The notes below the pieces were generated by a model that was not told where the DNA came from, ran no database searches, and saw only the letters and a list, made by a program, of their open reading frames with translations. From Lachnospiraceae bacterium (GTDB lineage Bacteria; Bacillota_A; Clostridia; Lachnospirales; Lachnospiraceae): a stretch of DNA of 13,297 nucleotides. Positions within the stretch are counted from its first letter, which is position 1. Each line of letters begins with the position of its first letter. This document shows positions 6,923 to 13,297 of this stretch, piece after piece. Location of the stretch: contig JAEEXJ010000090.1 in the NCBI GenBank assembly GCA_016291475.1, positions 1 through 13,297 of the forward strand, given 5' to 3'. A program made the translations under genes and the position numbers.

Positions 6923-6950
6923 ATTATAATCAATTTAATGGCAGAGTCAA
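6923..6950 (-). promoter_or_regulatory. feo operon sigma-A promoter
   Basis: On the minus strand TTGACT (6945-6950) and a perfect TATAAT (6923-6928) are separated by 16 bases. Transcription should start near 6916, giving a leader of about 30 bases before the HMA protein gene. Confidence 0.85.
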
Positions 6951-6956
6951 GGGTAA

Positions 6957-6990
6957 TGAAACAGGGGGACAGTTCTGTCCCCCTGTTTCA
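6957..6990. repeat. REP-like perfect hairpin B (GGGGGAC)
   Basis: A perfect 16-bp inverted repeat (6957-6972 with 6975-6990) around a two-base loop, arms TGAAACAGGGGGACAG and complement. It lies 17 bases after the stop of the second paralogous membrane protein gene and just upstream of the feo -35 box. No T tract follows on the minus strand (TTACCC). It may still act as an insulating terminator. It shares the GGGGAC core with hairpins A and C. Confidence 0.85.
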
Positions 6991-7007
6991 TCTCAACTCG
7001 GCGTCAT

Positions 7008-7502
7008 CTATCTCTTTTCGGGATATCTGGCGATTATGTCGTCATACATAAGAAGAAGCGGATATCCTGAGTGCTCCCCGCTCATCAGCCTTCCGATTTC
7101 TCTCTCATATACGTGGTCATAGATCCTGACAGGATTTTCCGATGAATCGTATCCCTCAAATTCCAGATATATGTAACTTCTTCTGCCTCTAGTGGGATAG
7201 CCTTTTTGAACTCCGTATTTTACGGATCTTACTTTCATCAGATCTATGGTCTTCTCACCTGAATCGGATTTGTATCTGATGCTGTGTCCGTCATATTCCA
7301 GATCGTATTTTTTTCTGATTAGGATCACATACGAAACCGAATAGATGAAAACGATGATCCAGACTATACCAAACATGAATCCGAAATAATCCGGGAAAAA
7401 TCGCAAGGATAGAACAAGCGCCAGAATAAACACTGCCATAACATATCCCAGCACGGTTCCGAACTTATATAAACGGAATGTGTTGTTGATCTGAAACTTC
7501 AT
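7008..7502 (-). CDS. Small two-TM membrane protein with PH-like soluble part (paralog 2)
   Basis: A 164-residue protein of unknown function. Two membrane helices lie at about 14-33 and 38-62, followed by a soluble beta-rich domain (YDLEYDGHSIRYKSDSGEKTIDLMKVRSVKYG...) that resembles the bacterial PH-like fold found after two TM helices; the fold call is inference. It is a tandem duplicate of the gene just upstream. Both have YDG(H/F)(S/T)IR, a K-x-IDL-x-KV-x-SV segment and the same ending (YPLLLMYDDIIARYPEK against FPLMQMYEDIIRRYPEK). Its ATG shares one base with the upstream TAA (TAATG), so the pair is translationally coupled, perhaps as a heteromeric complex. It is the last gene of the cysK transcription unit. 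Confidence 0.78.
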   Translation of the reverse strand: MKFQINNTFRLYKFGTVLGYVMAVFILALVLSLRFFPDYFGFMFGIVWIIVFIYSVSYVILIRKKYDLEYDGHSIRYKSDSGEKTIDLMKVRSVKYGVQKGYPTRGRRSYIYLEFEGYDSSENPVRIYDHVYEREIGRLMSGEHSGYPLLLMYDDIIARYPEKR

Positions 7503-8023
7503 TATTCGGTAACCTCCGGCGCCTTCTTCTCGGGGTATCTCCTGATAATATCCTCATACATCTGCATAAGGGGAAAGTTCGAGTAATTTCCTTTAAATAT
7601 CAAGTCCACTTTGTCCCTTGTAACGATATCATGCAGGTCATCGTGGTTGTCCACACCATCGGTCTGCTCATAATAGTTCAGGCTCACACAGATGGTATCG
7701 TATGCTCCTCTTCCGTATCCTTTGAGGTATTCATAGGATACGCTTTTCACTTTGGAAAGGTCGATCTCTTTTTTACCGAAGACGGATTTAAGTCTGATGG
7801 TAAACCCGTCGTAATTAACTTCGGTATTTCTGCCACGCAATATTAAAACTCCGGCGACCACTCCCAGCAAAAGAATAAGAAATCCCAGCATTCCGGCATT
7901 GGCGTCAGATGATTTGGTATGGTTTAAATATCCCATACAGATAAGAAAACTGACAATCACCGATGCAAACATGATGACTGAACCCGTTGAATTTGATGTG
8001 TTGGATATTTTAAATCTTTCCAT
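7502..8023 (-). CDS. Small two-TM membrane protein with PH-like soluble part (paralog 1)
   Basis: A 173-residue protein, unrecognised by function. After a short cytosolic N-terminus (MERFKISNTSNSTG) there are two membrane helices at about 15-33 and 45-62. A beta-rich soluble domain follows (NYDGFTIRLKSVFGKKEIDLSKVKSVSYEYLKG...) and a helical end (NFPLMQMYEDIIRRYPEK). The N-terminal ISNTSNS/INNTFR region and most of the soluble domain are shared with the next gene, so this is a tandem duplication that has diverged. The start at 8023 is preceded by a G-rich ribosome site (AGGGGGGACGC). It begins 19 bases after the cysK stop, so it is probably co-transcribed with cysK, though a link to cysteine metabolism is not evident. 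Confidence 0.78.
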   Translation of the reverse strand: MERFKISNTSNSTGSVIMFASVIVSFLICMGYLNHTKSSDANAGMLGFLILLLGVVAGVLILRGRNTEVNYDGFTIRLKSVFGKKEIDLSKVKSVSYEYLKGYGRGAYDTICVSLNYYEQTDGVDNHDDLHDIVTRDKVDLIFKGNYSNFPLMQMYEDIIRRYPEKKAPEVTE

Positions 8024-8042
8024 GCGTCCCCCCTGTAATCTG

Positions 8043-8975
8043 TCAATCTCCTTCGAAAAGAGGTGTTGAGAAATATCTCTCTGCGGTATCGGGCAGAACA
8101 GTTACTACGGTCTTGCCCTTTCCGAGTTTCTTGGCAAGCTTGAGCGCTGCGGCTACGTTGGTTCCGGAACTGATTCCGCACATAAGGCCTTCTTTTCTGG
8201 CAAGGTCCTTGGCGGTCTGAATTGCTTCTTCGTCGGTTACGATATAGATATCATCATAGATCTTCTGATTAAGGTTCTTGGGGATGATTCCGTCGCCGAT
8301 ACCCATCTGAAGATGAGTTCCGATATTTCCGCCCGCAAGGATCGCAGCGTTTTCGGGCTCAACCGCCCAGATCTCGATATCGGGATACTGAGCCTTCAAG
8401 GTCTCTCCGATTCCGCTGATGGTTCCGCCCGTTCCTATTCCGGAGCAGAATCCGTGGATGGGTCCGGCTACCTGCTCGAGGATCTCGAGTCCTGTGTGGT
8501 GCTTGTGAACCTTGGGATTTGCGGGATTTTCAAACTGCTGGGGAATGTAGACTCTGGGGTCCTCCTCAGCCATTTTCATAGCGGTCTGAAGGCACTCGTC
8601 CATGCAGGCTCCGATATCACCCGCATCGTGGATAAGAATAACTTCTGCTCCGTAGTGCTTAACGAGAAGTCTTCTCTCCGCACTTACGCTATCCGGCATG
8701 ATGATCTTGGTCTTATAGCCCATTACCGCACCGATGAGTGCAAGGCCTATTCCCTGGTTTCCGCTGGTGGGCTCTACGATGATGGTATCGTCTTTGATAA
8801 TGCCGTCTTTAAGAGCCTGCTTGATCATGTTGTAAGCGGTACGGGTCTTGATGGATCCGCCTACGTTAAGGCCTTCGTATTTTACAAGAACCTCCGCAGC
8901 ATCGGGATCGTTCATTCTGTTAAGTCTTACTATCGGAGTGTGTCCGATATATTCAAGTACGTTATCGCAGATCAT
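8043..8975 (-). CDS. cysK: Cysteine synthase (O-acetylserine sulfhydrylase), PLP enzyme
   Basis: A 310-residue cytosolic fold-type II PLP enzyme making L-cysteine from O-acetylserine and sulfide, the usual family length. The PLP lysine is Lys43 in GGSIKTR. The substrate loop PTSGNQGIGLA is at 69-79 (Gln where many have Thr). QFENPANP is at 148-154. The phosphate-binding GTGGT is at 181-185, the pyridine-contacting GISSGTN at 267-273 and the closing LPDTAERYFSTPLF at 294-307. The whole set fits CysK better than cystathionine beta-synthase, which is longer and has extra domains. AGAGGTG lies about seven bases before the ATG at 8975. Its message should begin near 9204, leaving a leader of about 229 bases filled with three tandem hairpins, so expression is probably controlled there. 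Two small membrane protein genes follow in the same unit. Confidence 0.94.
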   Translation of the reverse strand: MICDNVLEYIGHTPIVRLNRMNDPDAAEVLVKYEGLNVGGSIKTRTAYNMIKQALKDGIIKDDTIIVEPTSGNQGIGLALIGAVMGYKTKIIMPDSVSAERRLLVKHYGAEVILIHDAGDIGACMDECLQTAMKMAEEDPRVYIPQQFENPANPKVHKHHTGLEILEQVAGPIHGFCSGIGTGGTISGIGETLKAQYPDIEIWAVEPENAAILAGGNIGTHLQMGIGDGIIPKNLNQKIYDDIYIVTDEEAIQTAKDLARKEGLMCGISSGTNVAAALKLAKKLGKGKTVVTVLPDTAERYFSTPLFEGD

Positions 8976-8991
8976 TATTTTTCACCTCTAA

Positions 8992-9210
8992 GGCTAATAA
9001 ATTTTTTGATTTCGGGGATTTATTAGCCAATTTTCTAATATCAAAGCTTGTTTTCCATTAATCCGGCTAATAAAATCTTTGAATTCTTCGATTTTTTAGC
9101 CGTGCTTCTATTATCCGGGCTCGTTTTGCATCAAATTGGCTAATAAAGCTTGAGGTTTCGATGATTTATTAGCCCGCCTCGGATTAAATGCCTTTTTGCA
9201 CGATTAGAAC
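8992..9210 (-). repeat. Three tandem 73-bp linker-plus-hairpin units in the cysK leader
   Basis: Three 37-base hairpin elements at 9138-9174, 9065-9101 and 8992-9028 start exactly 73 bases apart. Each begins GGCTAAtAAA and ends TTTATTAGCC or a one-base variant; stems are 10-12 bp. The first two hairpins of the plus strand match at 30 of 37 positions, with most change in the loop. The two 36-base linkers between them match at 22 of 36. The 36 bases upstream of the 9174 hairpin (9175-9210) align with them after a two-base shift (TGCAAAA core). The array therefore fills three whole units from the base next to the -10 box to two bases before the cysK ribosome site. It is likely transcribed as leader RNA. 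No known riboswitch or T-box motif was recognised; DNA-level operator copies are the alternative. Confidence 0.85.
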
Positions 9211-9219
9211 ATTATACCA
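9211..9219 (-). promoter_or_regulatory. Extended -10 promoter for cysK
   Basis: On the minus strand TGG followed by a perfect TATAAT (9211-9216) makes an extended -10 element. No good -35 is present at 16-18 bases. Start of transcription is expected near 9204. It lies between hairpin C and the tandem leader repeats. Confidence 0.7.
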
Positions 9220-9234
9220 TAAAGCGAAATTACA

Positions 9235-9260
9235 ATGGGGACGGTTCTAACCGTCCCCAT
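9235..9260. repeat. REP-like perfect hairpin C (ATGGGGACGGTT)
   Basis: A 12-bp perfect inverted repeat (9235-9246 with 9249-9260) around a two-base loop. It sits 11 bases after the ABC transporter stop and just before the cysK promoter. ACAATGGGGACG is shared with hairpin A. On the minus strand it is followed by TGTAATTT, so it may serve as a moderate terminator for the ABC operon. Confidence 0.85.
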
Positions 9261-9271
9261 GAGCTCATCCA

Positions 9272-11110
9272 TTATGCACTTTCGTATCTTCCGGCCTGAA
9301 CCTTCCACATCTCGGCATACTTGCCGCCGAGCTTTAAGAGTGAATCGTGGTCGCCTTCCTCAACAATACGTCCGTTCTCCAGCATGAGGATTCTGTCCGC
9401 ATCTCTTGTAGTTGAAAGTCTGTGGGAGATATAAAATACCGTCTTACCTTCCGCAGCCGATTCCATGGCCTTGTTGAGCTCATACTCCGCCAGAGGATCC
9501 AGCGCGCTTGAAGGCTCATCCATGATCAGCATATCCGCATCTTTGTAGAATGCTCTTGATATCGCTATCTTCTGGCTCTCGCCTCCGGAGAAATTAATTC
9601 CTTCCGGATCAAACTCTGTTGTTACGGGAGTATCCAGTTTTTTCTCAAGAGTATCGAGCCTTGCTCCGAAGCCTGATTTCTTCAGTGAAGAGATGATCTT
9701 CTTATCCTTCTCCTCTGTATCCGTACTGTGCGCCCTGTCCATTACAACGTTCTCGCCAAGAGTCGCTCCGTACATCTGGAAATCCTGGAAAACAACACCT
9801 ATACGTCTTCTGTAATCATAAGGACTGTAGGTCTTAATGTCCTTACCGTGATAACTGATGGTTCCTTCCGTGGGATCGTAGAGTCTCATGAGAAGCTTTA
9901 TAAGTGTGGTCTTACCCGCACCGTTATATCCTACTATGGCAACTCTCTCTCCCGCTTTTATCCTAATGGATATATCCTTCAACGTCTCGGGTACATCCTC
10001 CGAATACTTAAAGCTTACATGATCAAGTATAAGATCCGCGTTACCCTCAGGCACCATATCACCTTCCATCACATTCATCTTGGGCTCGTAATCAAGGAAC
10101 GCTCTGATCTTATCGACATAGAGACTGTTTTCCTGAGCCTGGGGGAAGATGTCCGCGATTCCCGCCATGGCACGTCTTAAGCTTCCGGTTCTGTTAAAGA
10201 GTACAACCGCATCGCTGTATGCAACGGTATGGAGCACAGCAGCCTGGAAGACCAGATATGTGATGTAGAGTCCGTCCATTATGAAATCTCCCACCATATA
10301 ATTTCTGGTGAAAAGAAGGAAGGACTTCTTACCGGCCACTGCTTTTCTTTCTTTGATGATCTCATCGTTTGCTTCGATGAATTCTTTTTCCAGAGCATCT
10401 CCGACATTCTTGTGTAGTCTGAGTTCCTTGGCGAAATCATTGAGATAGAAAACGCGGCTTACGTAATTTCTCTTTCTCTCAAGAGGATTGGTCTTGATCC
10501 TGAGATCGTAGTTCAGCTTGTTCAGTACCTTGGCAACCAGGAATCTGAGCACCAGGGACGCAAGTACGAAGAAGATTCCCGCTGCATCCGTAACCAGGTA
10601 AAAGATACCGGTGGTGAAGATAATGGTCAGTGCCTGTACGATTCCGTTGCACATAGTGAGGAATCTGTCTATGCTGCTCTCGGCTTCGGAAACCGCAAGG
10701 ACAAAATCATTGTAGTATTCCGGATCATCATAGCAGGACAGATCGATCTGAGCGGCTTTCTTATACATCTGCTCCTTAAGAGCCTGATAGAGCTTCGGCT
10801 TGGTCTTGGGCGACCATTTGTAGATAAAGAATCCGTCGGGAATGATCTGCAGGATATTTACCGCAAGTACTATTCCGATATATAGAAGAGCTTTCCACAC
10901 AGGCTCCTGGAATTCAGCACACCTTAACACATATCTGATACCCAGTACATGCTCTATGAATATGACGCCCTGATATCTGAACGCATCATAGAGAAAATAG
11001 ATCATATATCCGGGAGCGGTCTTAAAGCAGATGTTCCAGAGGAATAGCTGATTTCTCCAAACGTTCTTCGCGCTCTTCTTAGGATTCTTGGAAGTCTTAT
11101 TATCAGCCAT
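9272..11110 (-). CDS. ABC exporter half-transporter (TMD-NBD), second subunit
   Basis: A 612-residue membrane ABC protein: N-terminal six-helix exporter domain (about 1-340) fused to a nucleotide-binding domain (about 355-612). NBD motifs: Walker A GYNGAGKTT (394-402), Q-loop Gln442 (VVFQDF), signature FSGGE (507-511), Walker B LIMDEP with catalytic Glu532, and switch His563 (ISHRLST). All catalytic residues are kept; the signature has Phe for the usual Leu. A 29-residue cytosolic N-terminus precedes helix 1. The gene overlaps its partner by eight bases, and the two resemble each other over their full length, so they probably form a heterodimeric exporter. The substrate (peptide, lipid or drug) cannot be told. 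No peptidase domain is present. Hairpin C follows the stop. Confidence 0.92.
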   Translation of the reverse strand: MADNKTSKNPKKSAKNVWRNQLFLWNICFKTAPGYMIYFLYDAFRYQGVIFIEHVLGIRYVLRCAEFQEPVWKALLYIGIVLAVNILQIIPDGFFIYKWSPKTKPKLYQALKEQMYKKAAQIDLSCYDDPEYYNDFVLAVSEAESSIDRFLTMCNGIVQALTIIFTTGIFYLVTDAAGIFFVLASLVLRFLVAKVLNKLNYDLRIKTNPLERKRNYVSRVFYLNDFAKELRLHKNVGDALEKEFIEANDEIIKERKAVAGKKSFLLFTRNYMVGDFIMDGLYITYLVFQAAVLHTVAYSDAVVLFNRTGSLRRAMAGIADIFPQAQENSLYVDKIRAFLDYEPKMNVMEGDMVPEGNADLILDHVSFKYSEDVPETLKDISIRIKAGERVAIVGYNGAGKTTLIKLLMRLYDPTEGTISYHGKDIKTYSPYDYRRRIGVVFQDFQMYGATLGENVVMDRAHSTDTEEKDKKIISSLKKSGFGARLDTLEKKLDTPVTTEFDPEGINFSGGESQKIAISRAFYKDADMLIMDEPSSALDPLAEYELNKAMESAAEGKTVFYISHRLSTTRDADRILMLENGRIVEEGDHDSLLKLGGKYAEMWKVQAGRYESA

Positions 11111-12950
11111 TGCAGATCACCTCCTCTCCTGACTCACTTAACGCCAGATAATTCTTCGCCTGCTTGTTATACATATCCGCATATATTCCGCCCTGTGCCA
11201 TAAGGGAAGCATGATTTCCCTGTTCTTTGACACATCCGCCGGAAAGCAGATATACATAGTCGGCATTCTGAACCGACGATAATCTGTGTGAGATAAATAC
11301 AAGAGTATTATCTCTGCATGAATCATAGATATTGTCGAAGAGTTTGTTTTCCGCTATGGGATCAAGTGCGCTTGAAGGCTCGTCAAAGATCTTGAAAGGA
11401 CAGTCTTTAACGAAAGCTCGCGCAACGACGATCTTCTGGAATTCACCGCCGGAAAGCACAGCACCCTCATCATCGAATTCGTGAGTAAGAGTTGTATAGA
11501 TGCCCTTTTTAAGCGACATTACCTTATCGTAAGCACCGGACAGTTTAAGCGCTTCGACTACTTTGTTTTCTTTTTCCTCATCGGGAATATTTTCTCCCAT
11601 GACTACGTTATCGAGAACCGACATGGAGAACATTCTGTGATCCTGAAATGCGGTCGCAAAAAGTGCACGGTATTTCTGAAGATCGTAGTCCTTGATATTG
11701 CGTCCGTTGAGTAAGATCATTCCGTCTGTGGGATCGTAGAATCTGAGAAGCAGCTTTATAAGTGTGGTCTTGCCCGCACCGTTATGTCCTACAAGCGCAT
11801 ATGTCTTGCCGCCTCTGAATTCCATATTTAAATGTGAGAGAACTTCCTTATCCTTGTATGAGAAAGATACATCTCTGAACTCAATGGATCTGATCTCTTT
11901 GCCGGGATCCATACCCTTCCAGTCTTCGGGGATCTTCTCTTTATACTCCAGGAAAGTTCTGAGGTAATCGATGAACAATCCGTTTTTGAAAAGAGCGGTA
12001 ATGGAATCCGTAAATCCGATGAGTATCCATGTTGTGGAAACCATCATACTGGTGATGACCGCAAGCTGAGCAAGTGTCATGGTGTGGCTTACGAGAGTTC
12101 TGTATGCTCCGTACATAAGCAGGCCTTCGAATATGAAGGTAAAAGTAAACATGACATAGAGCCAGTGAAGTACCGCAGATTTTAAACAGTACTTATCCGC
12201 AACTTCTCCTATGCCCTTAATGGCATCTCTGTACTGCCTCTTCATAAGGGAGAAGACCTTGGTAAGCCTGATCTCTTTGGCATACTCAGGCAGGTACATG
12301 ACTCTGTTTACGTATGCACTCTTTCTGTTGTAAGGAACCATGTCCTTATTCCTGATATAATCGACTTTCGAATTCATTCTTCCGAATACGAAATTTCCGA
12401 TTATGGGGAAAAGAATGAACAGAACCGAGAGTTTATCCACCTGAAACATGAAGACAAAAGCACATACGCTTGCAATGGCGCCGAAGATAACACCGAAGAT
12501 GACATCTACGGTGCTCAGCATCCTTTCGTCTGCTTTCTCCATGGCAAGAGTGTACTTATCATAGAATTCGCTGTCTTCAAAACATTCCAGCTCTACTTTT
12601 CTGGATTTTGCAAAGAGTTTGGTATAAAGACCTTTGTTAATGATCGCCGAACTGACAGGGATGATATTTCCCTCAAGTATTGCGTTATACAGACTCATTC
12701 CTGCGAAGACCACCGTGACGATCACGATGAAGATCATGATATGTGAGAATGCATCGCCTTTTTCCAGAGAATTGATGACAAAGCGCATGAAGAATGCACT
12801 GTAGAAAAGCCATTCAAAATAGCCCAGGAATTTACTTACTGCCTTGTGAACCACAAACTTCTTACATATCCCGGACACCAGCCCAAGAGCAAAGAAGTTG
12901 TTGGCTATGGCTCTGGTTCGTGTGATCTCACGTTTCTTCTTTTCTGCCAT
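11103..12950 (-). CDS. ABC exporter half-transporter (TMD-NBD), first subunit
   Basis: A 615-residue ABC exporter subunit with the same architecture as the next gene: six-helix membrane domain (about 20-340) and NBD. Motifs from the chosen start: Walker A GHNGAGKTT (388-396), Q-loop Gln436 (TAFQDH), signature LSGGE (499-503), Walker B FKIFDEP with Glu524, and His555 (ISHRLSS). Both NBDs of the pair look competent, unlike many heterodimers with one degenerate site. I favour the ATG at 12950 (MAEKKKREI) because GTGAGG lies five bases upstream. An in-frame ATG at 12965 has a poorer ribosome site and would add only five residues. The stop overlaps the next gene (ATGGCTGA), giving tight coupling. 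A promoter is visible about 65-90 bases upstream. Confidence 0.91.
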   Translation of the reverse strand: MAEKKKREITRTRAIANNFFALGLVSGICKKFVVHKAVSKFLGYFEWLFYSAFFMRFVINSLEKGDAFSHIMIFIVIVTVVFAGMSLYNAILEGNIIPVSSAIINKGLYTKLFAKSRKVELECFEDSEFYDKYTLAMEKADERMLSTVDVIFGVIFGAIASVCAFVFMFQVDKLSVLFILFPIIGNFVFGRMNSKVDYIRNKDMVPYNRKSAYVNRVMYLPEYAKEIRLTKVFSLMKRQYRDAIKGIGEVADKYCLKSAVLHWLYVMFTFTFIFEGLLMYGAYRTLVSHTMTLAQLAVITSMMVSTTWILIGFTDSITALFKNGLFIDYLRTFLEYKEKIPEDWKGMDPGKEIRSIEFRDVSFSYKDKEVLSHLNMEFRGGKTYALVGHNGAGKTTLIKLLLRFYDPTDGMILLNGRNIKDYDLQKYRALFATAFQDHRMFSMSVLDNVVMGENIPDEEKENKVVEALKLSGAYDKVMSLKKGIYTTLTHEFDDEGAVLSGGEFQKIVVARAFVKDCPFKIFDEPSSALDPIAENKLFDNIYDSCRDNTLVFISHRLSSVQNADYVYLLSGGCVKEQGNHASLMAQGGIYADMYNKQAKNYLALSESGEEVICNG

Positions 12951-13012
12951 TTCAACCTCACCCATTGTAATCCGTTTCTATAACCCCTGCGCTAAATAGT
13001 ATATTGTTCGTT

Positions 13013-13041
13013 AGTATAAACAAATAGTTTCCGATTCGCAA
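13013..13041 (-). promoter_or_regulatory. Predicted sigma-A promoter for the ABC exporter pair
   Basis: On the minus strand TTGCGA (13036-13041) and TATACT (13013-13018) are 17 bases apart, 4/6 and 5/6 matches to consensus. A second TATACT at 12998-13003 is an alternative -10 without a good -35. Confidence 0.6.
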
Positions 13042-13066
13042 GAGATTTACCATATATTTAAAATAT

Positions 13067-13094
13067 AAAAAAGGCAGCCTGAATTCAGGTTGCC
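13067..13094 (-). terminator. Intrinsic terminator of the right-edge gene
   Basis: On the minus strand GGCAACCTG (13094-13086) pairs with CAGGCTGCC (13081-13073) around an AATT loop, with one G-U pair, followed by six Ts (13072-13067) and a further AT-rich run. It lies about 20 bases after the stop of the truncated gene. Confidence 0.92.
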
Positions 13095-13113
13095 CTTTAA
13101 ACATATGATAACT

Positions 13114-13297
13114 TTACTTTGTCTTATTCTTTTTACGAAGCATCATAAATGCGATGGCCGCAACGATCGTATATCCGATGACGGAAGGAAGCGCGGATTC
13201 GATACCGAACTCTCCGCCGGTGATCCAGAATTTATCGCTTGCAAGAAGGTATTCGTAAATATCTGCAGGATCCTTATTAATGCCGATTCTGAAGAGT
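13114..13297 (-). CDS. C-terminus of a membrane protein (truncated by window edge; possibly a CPBP-type protease)
   Basis: The last 60 residues of a protein whose start lies beyond the right edge. The frame is open from the edge to TAA at 13114-13116. The visible part is soluble at first (RIGINKDPADIYEYLLASDKFW), then ITGGEFGIESALPSVIGYTIVAAIAF, one membrane helix, and a basic tail (MMLRKKNKTK). The GGEFGIESALPSVI segment before a final helix reminds me of CPBP (Abi-type) intramembrane metalloprotease relatives in Clostridia. None of the catalytic motifs of that family are in view, so this is a weak guess. A strong terminator follows, and the ABC exporter genes downstream have their own promoter. 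Confidence 0.7.
   Translation of the reverse strand, partial: LFRIGINKDPADIYEYLLASDKFWITGGEFGIESALPSVIGYTIVAAIAFMMLRKKNKTK

Noticed and set aside
6957..6990. Canonical intrinsic terminator at hairpin B
   Set aside because: The stem is strong, but neither side has a T tract in the direction of transcription, so I list it as a repeat that may assist termination.
8313..9026. Plus-strand 237-codon open frame
   Set aside because: It lies antisense to cysK, whose motifs are complete; the translation is low-complexity and has no recognisable domain.
8992..9174. CRISPR array (37-base repeats with 36-base spacers)
   Set aside because: The size fits, but the repeats differ at many loop positions and the two spacers match each other at 22 of 36 bases. 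The whole 73-base unit is duplicated, and there is no cas gene.
8976..9210. T-box, SAM or other known riboswitch before cysK
   Set aside because: No T-box sequence (TGGNACCGCG), no SAM-box pattern and no terminator T tract before the ribosome site were found.

Overview
The window reads as a low-to-moderate-GC anaerobic Firmicute of the Clostridia, most likely a Lachnospiraceae member (Butyrivibrio-like). This is inferred from the gene families (XRE regulator with helical C-terminus, AraC-GGDEF fusion, C_GCAxxG_C_C protein, clostridial feo operon, paired ABC exporters), the strong AGGAGG-type ribosome sites and canonical sigma-A promoters. No rRNA, tRNA, IS or phage gene was seen, and the genus cannot be fixed from this sequence.

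Layout. Bases 2-2108 run on the plus strand: the 3' part of an MFS efflux-type transporter and, overlapping its stop by 20 bases, an XRE-family regulator, closed by a strong hairpin terminator. Everything after that is on the minus strand, so I describe it in transcription order from the right. The tail of an unidentified membrane protein (right edge) ends in a clear terminator. Two overlapping ABC-exporter half-transporter genes follow, probably one heterodimeric exporter. An extended -10 promoter then drives cysK and two tandem paralogous small membrane proteins. Next, a well-formed promoter with a DtxR/IdeR-like palindrome drives a ferrous iron operon: a membrane-anchored HMA/Cys-rich protein, feoA, feoB and a FeoC-like Cys-rich winged-helix protein. 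A terminator and new promoter lead into a C_GCAxxG_C_C redox-type protein coupled to a small two-TM protein. Last comes an AraC-HTH/GGDEF fusion regulator, convergent with the XRE gene.

Most unusual parts. (1) The roughly 229-nt leader of cysK consists almost entirely of three tandem 73-bp units. Each unit is a 36-nt linker plus a 37-nt hairpin closed by GGCTAATAAA/TTTATTAGCC-type arms. The array starts next to the -10 box and ends two bases before the cysK ribosome site. It matches no riboswitch, T-box or CRISPR that I recognise and is the best candidate here for an undescribed regulatory element. (2) The feo operon has a diverged FeoB pore motif, an extra HMA-domain protein at its head and an iron-regulator-like operator at the start of transcription. 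(3) The AraC-GGDEF protein keeps GGDEF but has lost the upstream metal-binding Asp motif and the inhibitory site, so it may be a nucleotide sensor. (4) Three dispersed REP-like hairpins carrying GGGGAC lie immediately after minus-strand stop codons.
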